A stretch of 64,000 nt of DNA from Chimonanthus salicifolius (lineage: Eukaryota > Streptophyta > Magnoliopsida > Laurales > Calycanthaceae). The translations under genes were made by a program, and so were the position numbers. Within the stretch, counting starts at the first letter, position 1; each line of letters opens with the position of its first letter. Positions 32,696 to 45,021 of this stretch are shown here, piece after piece. The notes beneath the pieces are model-generated. The model was not told where the DNA came from. It worked only from the letters and a program-made list of their open reading frames with translations, and did not search any database. The DNA lies in assembly GCA_013350335.1 (NCBI GenBank), contig CM023539.1, forward strand, positions 42,580,631 to 42,644,630. Direction: 5' to 3'.

Positions 32696-35600
32696 ATGTC
32701 TTTCAAAAGTATCATTCAGGACATGAAGGGTGAAATTGGGAGCCTTTCAAGGAAGGGCTTCGATGTGAAAATTGGATATGGATTCAGATCAAGGTCACAT
32801 AGAATGGTTCAAGACATTCCGGTACTAGATGTGGATGCTTTAAAACAGAGTTGTTGGGCTAACATGCCACCTGAGCTGCTAAGAGATGTACTTGTGAGGT
32901 TAGAGGCTGCCGAAGGTGCCTGGCCTTCACGGAAGTATGTTATTGCCTGTGCTGGAGTTTGCAGGAGCTGGAGAGAACTTACCAAAGAAATTGTTAAGAC
33001 ACCTGAAATATCGGGGAAGTTGACATTTCCAATCTCATTGAAGCAGGTGAAAACATCTAAGGTTGCTTGGATTTATTATTATTATGTTATTTCATGTTCT
33101 TGTAATTGCCATCAATTTGTGATTGTTTTAGTTCGTCTTTTTACTCCAAACTAGTTGCTGTCTTTCTTTACGATCTTTTGAATTGAGGATAAAATAAATG
33201 AGGGGAAACTGCTCCCTTGTCACTCCTTTGTAAATTTTGGGTGGGAAAAACTGTACTGAGATTACGTTATGCCATACTGTCACTTTCTTCTGCTTGATAC
33301 TGATGATTTCTACCAATTACACTTCTGTGGTAGAAAAAAGCTCCACTCTTTACCTCCTAACATGTTTCTACTATTGTCGGCACGGTAGAGTCCCCCTCAC
33401 ATTCTATTAACAACTCTCTCCTAATTCCAAGTGTAGTTGTGGCATGAGCCTATGAATTAAGAACCTACAATATCATTATACATTTAAAGGAGATGACTAG
33501 GAAAAGAATTACCAAGGTCTTTCCTAAAGGCACTTCTTTTCAATCTTAGTCAATTGCATTGATTAGAAATTGGAAGGATCTCATGTTCTTGCCCATTTGT
33601 ACTTGACTTAGTTGGATTCTGAGTCAAGTGAATCAACGGATTATACTGATTTTTCTTAAGTAACTTAACAGTTACTTGATTTGATTGAATTTTGAGTTCC
33701 ATTTGAGTATCAAGTTTTTAAAACCATGTTCAGTTGTAGGTCATTTCTTTCTTTCCAAGGAGGCCTGCACTCTTCATGAGCTCATATTTGTGAGCGCTCA
33801 GAAGTAAAACTGTCAGCTTTTTGGAGTTCTTTGTGGTTAGGGGGTCTCAATTGTATGGCACCTTTCTTGTTTCTAGGTGCTCAGCTGTATTCTTTCTTCT
33901 TATCAATAAAGCGTATTTACTAGGGATAAAATCAAGTCTCTCTTTCATCCAATTACTATTGAGATCTAAACAATTGTTAGGACTTAGAAAGAAAATATGA
34001 GGGAAGAGAATTGGATACTCGTTTATAGTGATCCTAAAGTATCTTTTATTTGATGATTGTTGCTAATATAAGCCTTTTATTATTTTAAGCAACAAATGGT
34101 TAGAGGCGTTTTTCTTTTTACATGGAGGGGGGTGTGTTTGCTTTGGAAGAACACCCTATCCCCACCCCACCCCACCCTCTTCAGCCCCGTAAAGAAGGAG
34201 GAGGTGGAGGAGGAAGAAGTGGAGAATGGAAAAAAATTTGGACAAAAGGAACAAGTAAACTTTACCAACATATCCATGGCAAAATTACGCCACACTGTAG
34301 AAACAGCTATCTTAGAGCATACTTGACTAGTTCTAAATCAAGTCTTGAGTTGTTTGACAGCCTTTAACTTGGTATCATTAAAAACAGAAGTTGTCAATTT
34401 TAAAAAGTTGTTTTACTGTCTTTTTTTGACATATCATTGTAGGATGTGCTGCTGATTGATTCTATCCTCTTATTTTTTTGGGAAATAGATCAACTCTATC
34501 CACTTTGAAAGTCGAACTTTGAATTTTTGTTTCTTGAAATGTCTTTTTCTATTCATGTTCTCTAGAATGATCAATATTTTGCTCATGAACAGCCAAGTGT
34601 TTATCATTGGGACCCGCTTGTACAGGTCATTTGAAATTAAATTTTGATGGAAATTGTTGCCAAGAATCTCGTAAAGGTTTGGAGGTTTGATCAGAGATTT
34701 ATCATATTCTATGTTAGCTTCTTATCCTAATTCTATCGTGAGATCCATTTCTAACCACATCAAGGTTTAGTGTCTTCTTTAAGGCTGCAGACTTGTTGAA
34801 TTTTTTTACATACCGAACGCAATTGTGGTGGATATTCTTCTTATCATGCAATATCCAGTGTTCCTCTCTAGTTTTCCGCAGAAGCTTACCCATTTCTTTC
34901 TTTAGATCAGTGATACTGTGACTTCTAAGGGGTTGTCAGTTTGCAAGATTTATTGTTTCGGCTAATGACGGATTAGTTAGCACGTTTAGGGATTTCATCC
35001 TCTTTCTTGTAGCCTTTTTCTGTATTTTGTTTATGTTTGTATTCTTATGCCTTTTTTTTCCTTCTGTTTTTTCTTTAAACAGGAACCTTGTATTTCCTCT
35101 CTTCTTGTACTAAATCTCTTTTATCTTTCAAAAAAAAAGGATCAATCATGTGATTGTGAATTAGCACTTGATTGTTCATCTCTTCATTTTTGGGTCATAT
35201 GATACGTGTCTCAATCTAATTTATAAAGCTTGTCTGATGGTTTCTGCTGAGATTGTTGTCCAATGCTGTGGCGAAAAAAAAACACTATCTTCAGGGAAAA
35301 GTGCTAGTATCCTACACGTCCAAGCAATATCTTTAGGACCAAATTGCTATCAATTGTTGATGAGCTTCTAATATAGTTAAATACATTCCTAAAAATCTTC
35401 TGATTATGATCAATCCGATTACCCCAATAACGACATGAGGAAGCAATGAGTTTTTCCTCCTCTTTGTCAGGGTATGCTGCATGCTGTTAATTGAATGTCT
35501 GCCACTTCCTTCATGAGCACCTGTTTCAAACCAAATTGGTTGTATAATCAGTATTCAACTTTCAGAATAATCAGTCATTTGACTGTTGATTAGCACTCGA

Positions 35601-38600
35601 TTGATCAACTCTTCATTTTCATCTCATATGATATGTGTCTCAATCTAATGTTCTTATTGTTCTAGTGAAAATTTTGCTTACTGCTGTGAGCAAGAAAAGC
35701 AATATCATTAGGAAGCAAGGTGTATTCCACCCTTTCCAAACTACCTAACTTATTGCACCTCCAGAAGACATAAGAGTGATGAAGAGATAGTACACATTAA
35801 ATTTCAGAAAAGGAGAATTTCACAGCTACATGCAACTGTGGCCTTTGGCCATGATTTATGATTTATGGACTAGGGATCATTTCACTTCTTTGTTCCTCAC
35901 CTCTTACGCACTTCTGTATGTTATTTGGACCCAGAAGTTCTCATTTTTTTAATATGATTTTTGTGAAATGAATAATTTTTTTTTTGTTCGTATTGAAATT
36001 TTTCCTTGAGGAACTTTTGCTTATTTTTCTTGATGACCCTTCCAATGAATTGTTATTACCTTTGCTGGTTATCTCCTGTTAGTTCAACTCAGGCATGGTT
36101 AAATAGGATTAACCTTTTTTGCCCATGGACAGTGCTTGTGCCTCCACATTGTGCACTCTGAAAATTGCATATATTTGTGATAACTTGATCCAGCTATCTT
36201 ATGAGCTTCATCTTTGATTTGCCTACTATCTAAAGTTGCATTCAGTGCACCAACCTGCCTTCCAATTAAGGAAGGTATCAAGGTCAAGTGGTTCATGGGG
36301 GAAGTCTATAGCTACTCATGCTGGCAAGGTCCTCAATAATGGAGTGCGATGACCTTGGTTATCGATTGATGGAGTGAGTGCTCCATCCATTTTGATGTGA
36401 TTTTGTCTTTTGCCTTGTAGTTTCTCGTCTCTAATACAGAGTTCAGTGTCTCAGTGAGTTTCTCTTCTTCTGCTTTTGGGTTGTATATACCTTTTCCATT
36501 TGCAATGTTTGTTTGTTATCAGAAAAATAAATTGGTAAAAATCAATGTAGTTGTGTCTGTTGGATTTTTTTTCTCTTCTCTCTCTCTCTCTCTCCCCATT
36601 TTTTTAATAGCTAAAGCAATACTTGAAATTGGGATATCATTCTTATATGGTGTTGATTAGATTCATCATCATCAGCAGCAACAGAAGCTAAGCCATTTAT
36701 CCCTTCAATTTGGAGTTGGCCTTTATATTTGGACTTGGCAAATGGTTTCCATGTGCGAACTGCCTATCTAAACACCCTTAGGACTTGAATCCGCAACCTT
36801 TAAGTTGTAACCATGAGCTCTTACCAATTTTGTTAGATTAGATTCATCATTTTTAGAATTCAACGACCATTTCTTTCCATAAAAAAAGGACCTTAATGAT
36901 TTAATTAATGTTCATTTGTTTTATTTTGTGACAAGGTGTTTTCTTTTCCCTGTAGACATTATATTCTCAGTTGTCCTTTCCAAGCAATTTATCCTTTTCA
37001 ATGTATTCAAAATTTAGGGAACCTCATAGATCCTGTTTATGCATTACATTCTGCAAAATGTGCCTATTGTCTTAAAAATCTTCCTTATTGTTTGTAGCCT
37101 GGCCCAAGGGAGTCACTACTTCAATGCTTCATAAAACGAAACCAGACGACTCAAACATACTATCTTTGCCTTGGTTTAACTCAAGGTGAGTTTTCATAAT
37201 ATTTCCTGTAGTTATGTGCTTTCTTCCTTTTCTATGCATATCCTGTACATTGACTCTCTCTTTGTAAAGAAGCATTTTTGCACTTTTATCAATTTGCTGC
37301 AGTACAATTGGATGGTTGATGTGTATGTTACATGCAACATGCTCATGAGTGCCTACGGCCTGCATTATCTGAATCTTCATTTTACGTCTAAAAATTGTTG
37401 CCATTGTAAATGTCTTCTAAATGCACTAATAGCTAGAAATTACTTAGTAATGACCCTTATGTTGTGTGTATTCTTTAAAATGAGTGACTTGTGTTGGACA
37501 TGGCTCCATGTTCAGTTTCTTCGGGATTCTTCTTCAGACAAAGAGGACAATATATATCAACAAAGAGGATGATATTATCCCACTTTTTTGTCTTCTGATC
37601 CATTTATCACTTGAATTTTTTCCCTTTTTGAACAAGTATGATTTTATTGATGAATCAAAGGTCCCAAAGCATAATTTTCAAAAAAAAGGACCCAAATCAG
37701 GGAGCGAACTACAACGAAACCCACCCAATAGAACAGGAAAAGAAAACAAAAATTTAATTTGATATTCTTAAAATTCTAGTCCCATGGATATTATATTCCT
37801 CTTTAGCCAGAGGATCGGCTCATTCATCGACTCCTCTAGGAATTCGAGTAACCTCAAACTTGCACCTGCTTATGGTGAGACTGATAAATTCCATCATGTC
37901 AAGGTATTTCCAGGGGCAGTTTTCACCTTTCAACCATTGAAGCACAGAATTCAAAGCTCCCTCAATAATATCTCCACATTTACCCATCTCACTCAGCTGT
38001 CTAACAACATACTGCATTGCCTGAATCCTGCCACAATTGCATGAGCTTCTGGGAGAGAAGCAGCAATTTATACTTGATTGTTTTGAGTAAGATTTATATA
38101 TTATATTTTATAGGTGTTATTTTTCACTTGTTATATTCATTTTAAAATAAATATTTAATTTAATTTATTTGTGAATCCATGTATTGTGTCGGGATTATTG
38201 AATCAGACACCTCGTGCTGGTGTTTGGTTCTGACATTTAACTGTGCCTGTAGCAAGTAACATAGAGGGATACTTTGTTTAGACAACTATGTACTACTTCC
38301 TGCATTTTAGTGTTTTTTTTTCTGTGATGACCTCAATTAACTCTTTTTATTTTGTTTGATGAACTCAATTAACTTAGTGACAATAGAGACTCCTGTCTTA
38401 AATTTTCAATATTCTACAAAGCAAAGCATGCAAACAGTAGATGCAACGTCTTCTGTACTTCATTACATCACCAACAAATCTTGGCCATCCAATTCTCCTT
38501 TATTTTTTATGTGGGCATATTGTGTGCTTTCGTGAGTATACGTTGCAACTGAATAAATTGATCTGATGACTGTTGCAATAGAGGTTTTGTAGCTATCTCA

Positions 38601-41600
38601 ATCTTCTGTTCCTCGCTGGTTGATAGTTATTCCCTTGAATAAAATCCCTTTATAAAGAGAATACTCTGATCATCTGCTAATTTATGATTGTCCATTCCTT
38701 GCAGCATTGGCTGATAATGGTAAATTCCTACTTGCTGCACGCAAATGTCGACGACCTACCTACACAGACTACATCATTTCTCTTGATGCAGTAGACATGT
38801 CAAAGGGAAGTGGTACCTACATTGGAAAATTGAGGTTAGCTCCAGAGCACATGATATAATTGTACCATGTTCTTTTGGGTGGGGTGGCAAGTCTATAACC
38901 TTGCATCGTTCAAAAATTGTGAGATTTGACTTGACTCCGAAGTATTATCAACTTGACTGAATTTGATGCATAGAAACTTGGACAAGTCTGGTCTATTTGA
39001 TGATGTTGCTTATCTTTCTCAATAAATTGGAGAACATCAATATTTTGAAAAAAAAAAATATGGAGAACTTCAATTAAGTTCTTCAATCCTTGATAACTAT
39101 GATTTGACTTCGGAAGTCTGTGTTCATTCATTATATAAAGTTGCAAAATAACCTTCACTGAATATGTATATAAGTGGCATAAATATTAAAAGCTATACTT
39201 ACAAAAATAAAATTATCCTCTTCTTTTCTAATTGGCAAATTACATCCATTTAATTTACATTTTATTTGACTCTTCATAACAACTAAAATTGTTATCAAAT
39301 GAGTTTGACAACTAAAGAAAACAAATTTTGAGTTCCCCATGGATAGGGCTATATGCATCGATGTAAGAGTCTTGTTCTCTTTTTTCTTTCCTGATCTATT
39401 ATTTTGCCTTCTTTATGATGCTTAGTTTGTTTCATCCAGCTCGGAATAATGTTAGAAGGAATTAGGGAAAAGAAATGCACGTGGTCCTTTTTCTTACTAA
39501 CTTCATCTTCATGGGCAGGTCAAACTTTCTTGGGACCAAGTTTACGGTCTATGATAGTCAGCCACCTCATGCTGGAGCCACTATTGCAAGGAGTCGTTCT
39601 ACTCGGTTAGTGGGTTTGAAACAAGTCTCTCCTAGAGTACCCACAGGGAACTACCCTGTTGCTCACATTGCTTATGAGTTTAATGTTCTGGGTTCCAGGT
39701 GAGAACACATCTCTTTGTTACATGATGGACATTTCCAGTCATGCAACTTTCAAAGTGTGATTTATTTTGATATTTCATGCAACTTTCAAAGTGTGATTTA
39801 TTTTGATATTTCATGCAACTTATCATTTATTTTATGTTTCATTTGAAAATCAAAGAAAAGAGGTTGTAGAACCATGGTTTAAAAAGTCGATACGAACTTG
39901 CTAGACTTGGTTGATTTGACTCTGACTCAAACGAAAAATCAAGTAACTCGGATAGAGACTCGATGGCAGATGAGTTTTTTGCCTCAGTCAACTAGCCAAC
40001 TCTCGCTAAAGACTATCCAAGTTGAGCTTTCGAATTTAACCCTAACGAGTTGTAAACCGCCTGTTTCCTTCCACCGTCAATTCCAGCATTGTCGTCAACC
40101 ATTGATCACGTTGTCTTTTTCTTAAGAATGATGGTGATTAGAAAGACAATCAAAGCAAAATTGCATCAATCGAAAGAAAAAAAATGAAACATTGTGCTTG
40201 GGATCTTCTCTCATCTTCTCTCTCCCTCTCCCTCTCTCAATGCCCTTCATGTTCTCATCTCTCTTATTCGTAACTCTTAAAAAAGCAAAAAAAACAATAA
40301 GTGAGGCTTGTGTCTTTTCAGTAGAAAGTTTCTTCAAACAAAAGTAATACAATATTATTATATGTTTTCAAAAGCATTAAAATGCATAGAGTCTCAAACC
40401 AAATCTACCCCCCCTCTCTCTCTCTCTCTCTCTCAAGTGAGGCCAACGTTCTTATATCTCTGAGGTGCTTAACAGACCGAGTCTTGAGTTATGACTGGAT
40501 AAAGACTGTTGGTTTTTGGGTAGACTTGACTCAAGAGTCAAGTTGAGTTTTCAAGTTTTTAAACATTGATTAGAAGTAAACGGTTGTCCATATTCCTTTA
40601 CAGTAAAACTTTATAGCTTTCTGAAGTAGTAAGATAAGTTTTGCCAAAAAACTGAGATATCCCCATCCAAATTGAACAAGAGTGAATGTTGGACTTTCTT
40701 GTTAGGATCTTTTGTGAGGTTGTGAAAATCTATTTTTTCTCTTCCCCCTTGGATTCCCAATTCATAATTTTCTTCTCTCATCACTGAGATCTACTCTCTA
40801 TAAGTTGGAACCTTTAATTTTGGATGCACAAGAGTGGGTTGTTATCTAGCAAGTGTTACAGTTAATTTTACCATGAATATTTTCTTCTTTGCCAGGCATT
40901 TTTCTCATTTTCTTTGCTTTTTGCAATATTTTTCTAGATTTTGTGATCAATGCATTTTACCTTATTTACCTAAGAAAAGGAGTTGATACTTATGACGACA
41001 CGATCTCTCTTATATATGTTCCTTGGTTAAAAGAAAAGGGAGTAATGTTCCTTGTAAAAGTATTTTTCATTCTCTGCAGAACCCAAGTGCAAGTTCTTTC
41101 CTTCTGGTTTTATTGTTGTGCACATCCTTTCTTAATGTTTATTTAACCCATTAAGTGCTTATATTTTGTTGAACTAGCAGAGGTCCAAGGAGAATGCACT
41201 GTGTTATGGATTCCATCCCTGCCTCTGCAATTGAACCTGGTGGTGTGGCTCCTATCCAGACTGAATTTCCTCTGGGCAGACTTGATTCCTTCCCATCACT
41301 TCCATTTTTCAGATCCAAATCCACACGTTCAGAGAGCTTTACATCTGGGCCTTTGGGAGGGCAGAAAGATGGGATGTTGGTATTGAAGAACAAATCTCCA
41401 AGGTGGCATGAGCAGCTGCAATGCTGGTGTTTAAATTTTCGAGGACGGGTGACAGTGGCATCAGTGAAGAATTTTCAGTTGGTGGCTTCCCCAGAAAATG
41501 GGCTAGCTGGGCAAGAGCATGAAAAGGTCTTACTCCAGTTTGGGAAGGTGGGAAAGGATTTGTTTACCATGGATTACCGATATCCACTCTCAGCTTTTCA

Positions 41601-41652
41601 GGCATTTGCCATCTGCCTCAGCAGCTTTGATACCAAGATTGCTTGCGAATGA
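32696..41652 (+). CDS. Tubby-like F-box protein (TULP/TLP), complete
   Basis: Five exons join without frame conflict to 406 codons plus stop: 32696-33046, 37098-37185, 38705-38834, 39519-39698, 41181-41652 (all GT-AG). The start is the ATG at 32696, giving [20 protein letters not shown], a typical TLP beginning. Residues about 50-105 form the F-box ([17 protein letters not shown], then [17 protein letters not shown]), which binds SKP1 in an SCF ubiquitin ligase. Residues about 118 to the end form the Tubby beta-barrel, including [54 protein letters not shown] and the closing FDTKIACE. The basic ARKCRR patch lies in the region that binds phosphatidylinositol phosphate in mammalian Tubby. Plant TLPs sit at the plasma membrane and are linked to ABA and stress responses. 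The length is normal and no damage is seen. Introns hold LINE and SINE fragments. I do not assign a number within the family. Confidence 0.95.
33830..33935 (+). mobile_element. LINE 3' end remnant in intron 1
   Basis: The text CTGTATTCTTTCTTCTTATC followed by AATAAAGCG is like the 3' tail of plant LINEs; no coding part is recognisable. Confidence 0.35.
34590..35140 (+). mobile_element. LINE RNase H fragment in intron 1 of the Tubby-like gene
   Basis: [19 protein letters not shown] is readable at about 34628-34685, the start of a LINE RNase H domain. It is followed by a T-rich 3' UTR (to about 35120) and an A-run at 35131-35139. 5'-truncated, same strand as the host gene. Confidence 0.65.
36661..36842 (-). 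mobile_element. tRNA-derived SINE with RTE-type tail, intron 1 of the Tubby-like gene
   Basis: On the minus strand: A-box region AACAAAATTGGTAAGAGC (about 36815-36832), B box GCGGATTCAAGTCCTAA (about 36778-36794), tail GAAGGGATAAATGGCTTAGC and (TGA)n at 36663-36672. Same build as 11076-11253. Confidence 0.7.
37612..38085 (-). mobile_element. LINE 3' end in intron 2 of the Tubby-like gene
   Basis: The minus strand reads [20 protein letters not shown] (about 37895-37954) and [16 protein letters not shown] (about 37823-37868), a decayed LINE RNase H domain, and ends in T-runs near 37615-37625 and A-runs at 37680-37688 that mark its 3' UTR and tail. Antisense to the host gene. Confidence 0.6.
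39740..39823 (+). repeat. 36-bp tandem duplication in intron 4 of the Tubby-like gene
   Basis: CATGCAACTTTCAAAGTGTG begins units at 39740 and 39776, with a third partial unit at 39812. The two full copies are identical, so the duplication is recent. Confidence 0.9.
40409..40435 (+). repeat. (CT)n microsatellite in intron 4 of the Tubby-like gene
   Basis: A run of CT units in a pyrimidine-rich part of the intron; similar shorter runs lie at about 36575-36594 and 40210-40240. Confidence 0.9.
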
Positions 41653-43290
41653 AAAATAGGTATGGATTTACCATGAAAGCCCTCAAACCACAGGACTTAA
41701 ATTCCCTGTTTGGATTTTTTATGGGCCATATACTATGTTGATGGGTCTGACTTCTTCCCAAATTGATATTTGGATGATTCAGGTGAGGCCTGAAATTGCC
41801 CCTTTTTTTTGGGAAAGAAACTGAAAACCCTATTGTATGCGTTACCCAGTTTTTCAGTCGTGCCCATAAGAGGATTATCCCTGCTTGTAATTTGGTCAAA
41901 TACAGTCAAATGCATTCCTAGAAGGTTTTGGTTTATTATCTATTAAAAAGAAAATGTCAGCCGATAACAGCGACTCCTTGGTAATTGCTACTTTGGTTTT
42001 TTTAAACGGAGAATTGCTACTTTAGTTGTATTTACTATCTACTTGAGGTTGTGGGTTTGCTGCCCCTCGAACAGAGGAGGAAGAAGAAGAAGAAGAAGAA
42101 GAAAGTTTTTGGTTTATTATAGTTATGGGTTCAAATGGATATTTTCTATCTTATAAGCTTGCCTTAGTGATGCACTACTTTATCTCTCATTTCCCTTAAA
42201 AAAGGGTTCTCCAAAGCATGCGCCATATGGTCCAAGTTCTCTTAGCATGTGCACAACAATTTTGATAGTAGGATTTGATGGATATTGATGATGAAGTATT
42301 ATGGGGCATGGGCACTTGATATGTCCATGACTGGTATATGTGCCCAACTTTCACATCAATTCTGCCTTGGAGAAACTATGCTGATCCTAATATAGAGAAA
42401 TTTAAATTACTAGAGGAACACTAATGTGAATGATTTTTCTTTTATGATTTTTTTTAAATATTTTCAATTGGATACTTCAAAAAACATGCATAATGTGTGA
42501 TTTATTATAAAGATGTCATTGATCTCTAACAAAACTCATTAAATGATCCAAAAAAGAGACTTGAAACATTGAAAATTGGAAGTGTACTCATTCAGAGAAC
42601 ATGGAATGAACCTGAACTCTATTTTTGCTATTGCCACACTGAAATGATTTATTGCAATTTGTGGACAAGATGATACTGTAGATATCTCTCTTTTAAATCC
42701 TGGTAATGATTCCATTTCACCCAAAAAAAAAATACTGGGGTTGAATATCTAAGATTAGTGGGTCGAACACTTAATTATTTTTCTTCAATTCATTTATCTC
42801 CATCACTGACTTGTAAAACTTGTTGCTCTTAAATCAGGCTGGTGTCTCTTGAAGGTGATATTGGTTGTTATTTATGGGATCGAATAAAATCTTTGAAGAA
42901 GCTGAGGGTAGTTTGGAGGCTAGTGGGCATTGAGCTCTCAGCAACGGGTTGGTGGTTCGTCTCCTTGAACTCTTGCATAGTTGGCATATGACTGCTATAA
43001 ACAAGATGACTTCAAGCAATCAAGCTGCATACTCCAGCTGTGCTCTCAGCCGCTCTGTATCCTTTTCTTCAGCTTATGCGGAGATTAATGAAACGATGGA
43101 GTTCCTTTTGTACTTCTCCTTTTTCGGAATTTGATTGCCTACACTGTGGTAGTGTTGGTGGTGTTTTGCTTACATGAATGTCTCGATGTTCCTGCTTATT
43201 CCTTTCTATTTTTTGAATATCTGGCAATTATATTCCAGGGCCTCGCAATTTGCGACTGTTGCTGAAGGTGCATGTCCTTATTTAACTGTG
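41653..43290 (+). other. 3' UTR of the Tubby-like gene, possibly spliced
   Basis: Eight bases after the stop, AAATAG|GTATGG (41660) could be a splice donor, and AAATCAG|GCTGG (42836) a matching acceptor. The DNA from 42837 to about 43290 then looks exon-like in composition and holds AATAAA at 42883. If so, the transcript has a 3' UTR intron of about 1.18 kb. If not, the 3' UTR simply ends in 41.7-41.95 kb. No protein is coded here. Confidence 0.35.
42070..42105 (+). repeat. (GAA)n microsatellite
   Basis: GAGGAGGAAGAAGAAGAAG-type run downstream of the Tubby-like gene. Confidence 0.85.
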
Positions 43291-43497
43291 AGTCCTGTTG
43301 CTAATCTCACTGTGGCAACTCATCTGCTTTAAGGTATTTTAAAAATTCAGTGAGTATGGTAAGCTTGTTTGAGCTCATGACTTGGTGGATTTTGCCATAC
43401 TACACGAGGCTTTCTTCCGGGAGGTGTTGGAGTAGAGGGATGAGTACAGAATCTTTTGAACTCAAAATTTTTAAACATAACTTTTATATAATCCAAA

Positions 43498-43676
43498 GAA
43501 GTTGGAGTGGCGGCTGAGAATCTGCCTTATGAGGCGAGGGTCTTGTGTTCGATTTCTATTCCACCAGAATGGGCCACTCTGTAGACTTATCCGATACGTG
43601 CAGGATTGAGAGGTTTACACATGTTCTGAAGATTAGTCGGGTGATATGCCTAAACACTTTAGTCATTAAAAAAAAG
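43498..43676 (+). mobile_element. tRNA-derived SINE, GATTAGTCGG family, plus strand
   Basis: A box GTGGCGGCTGAGAATCTGCC (about 43507-43526), B box GGGTCTTGTGTTCGATTTC (about 43538-43556), body with ACATGTTCTGAAGATTAGTC, and an A-run ending at 43676. The copy is complete from head to tail. Confidence 0.75.
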
Positions 43677-43826
43677 AGCTTCTAGTAGATAGACTTGGAA
43701 CTTACAAATCAATTAATTCATTGAATTGAAGCAGCAATTGAATATGATTTCCCAAGAGATGAGGCGACGTAGTGGGGAAGGATAGAATGATAAATTATCT
43801 TAAAAAATGATCTTATTTATTGACGG

Positions 43827-43829
<3 letters not shown>

Positions 43830-43860
<31 letters not shown>
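43830..43860 (+). repeat. (TA)n microsatellite
   Basis: About 15 TA units followed directly by a T-run to 43871. Confidence 0.95.
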
Positions 43861-43868
<8 letters not shown>

Positions 43869-43871
43869 TTT

Positions 43872-44325
43872 GTCAATTAAATATATTCTATTCAAGTGAA
43901 AGACTGTTCAAACTCGATTTCAAGCTCTATTTGTTGAAATAAGAGCGAAGTTAGTGATGACTGTTGGCTAAAAGTAGATTTTGGATGGGGATCTCTACCC
44001 TCTCATTTCAAGTGAGAAAATTTATTACTGTTAGATAATATTATAATATATATACGTTTCAAGTGATGAGAAGTACGTTGTGAGCTTAGTTATAAATTTT
44101 GGCTGAAATTTCAACCGAAGTTTTAGTAATATAGACATTTTTTTTCTGAAAAATGTATAAATTTTTTTTCTCATGAGGGTACAATTCATATAACTAATAA
44201 GAGTGCCCCAGTCATAATCCATTTTAAATATGCTAGAAAGTAGTTAATTTTTTTTTGGTTATTTTGTTTTCCAAATAAAGTCCAAACATCATAAATTAGA
44301 TAATTTTTGGTTGATTTTTATGGGA
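43872..44325. other. AT-rich intergenic DNA
   Basis: Nothing supported. Confidence 0.4.
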
Positions 44326-44505
44326 TTTTTTTTTTTTTTTTGAATTTATGTGTGGGAAACTGTGGGATACCCTACGTACAAACCCTACAGGTGAGTTCAC
44401 TATTTTAGAGCACATCAAGGTTAGGCTATGGGGGGAATTCATAACATCTCGCTTTTTGAGGTAAGAGACAACCAGTTGAGTTATACCTACGTGGGTTGAT
44501 CCATT
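44326..44505 (-). mobile_element. tRNA-derived SINE, T-run family
   Basis: Minus strand: head with A box GTATAACTCAACTGGTTG (about 44471-44488), B-box region GATGTTATGAATTCCCC (about 44433-44449), 3' part GGTATCCCACAGTTTCCCAC and ATAAATTC, then the A-tail (T-run 44327-44341). The clearest full copy of this family in the window. Confidence 0.75.
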
Positions 44506-44739
44506 TATTTGTTGTCATTCTCCAATTATATTCACTCAGCAGTACTGATGAATTTGTGTGGTTTTTAGAAAGTTTTGTTTGACTAAAAATAGATGGACAA
44601 TCAGAAGTAATGTTACTTCGTGAATAGCTGAGGGCGCTTTAGAACAAGTGAACAACTATTTAATATTATAAAACTTTCAACTTCATTGTTGGGTAAGTTT
44701 TAGAGAAGTTCTTCTGTTTGGTAGGCTGATCCCTATTAT

Positions 44740-44912
44740 TATTTTTTTTTTTTAAGACCAAGGTGACCAATCTTCTTAGAGTATCTGACTAATCCTTAGA
44801 TCATGTACAAATCTTCATATCCACACACATCGAATAAAACTACGGGCAGTGACCCTTTTGGAGCAGTGAGAATAGAACTCAAGACATCGCACTTTCAGAA
44901 GATGGCCATACT
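44740..44912 (-). mobile_element. tRNA-derived SINE, GATTAGTCGG family
   Basis: Minus strand: TGGCCATCTTCTGAAAGTGC head, B box GTCTTGAGTTCTATTCTC (about 44869-44886), then TAAGGATTAGTCAGATACTC and the A-tail seen as the T-run at 44742-44754. Confidence 0.65.
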
Positions 44913-45021
44913 CATTCTTGTCTCTGTTCTCTTTCTTCTATATAACCTCAATTCAAATTTCATTCTGTCATCCTATGTTCCTCTTTCTTTTCTCTACTGT
45001 CATATTTCTTTTGCATCTATT

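Noticed and set aside
33047..33154. Extension of Tubby-like exon 1 to the stop at 33154
   Set aside because: Family similarity ends at KQ (33046), where GTGAAA donor-like sequence begins, and the next exon continues the domain in frame.
41194..41386. Second frame in Tubby-like exon 5
   Set aside because: Overlaps the conserved Tubby domain in another frame; no support.
42834..43134. Short protein gene downstream of the Tubby-like gene
   Set aside because: Frames on both strands are short and without domain similarity; more likely a 3' UTR exon or spacer.
44433..44488. True tRNA gene on -
   Set aside because: Only the internal promoter boxes resemble a tRNA; no paired acceptor stem, and a poly-A-tailed body follows.
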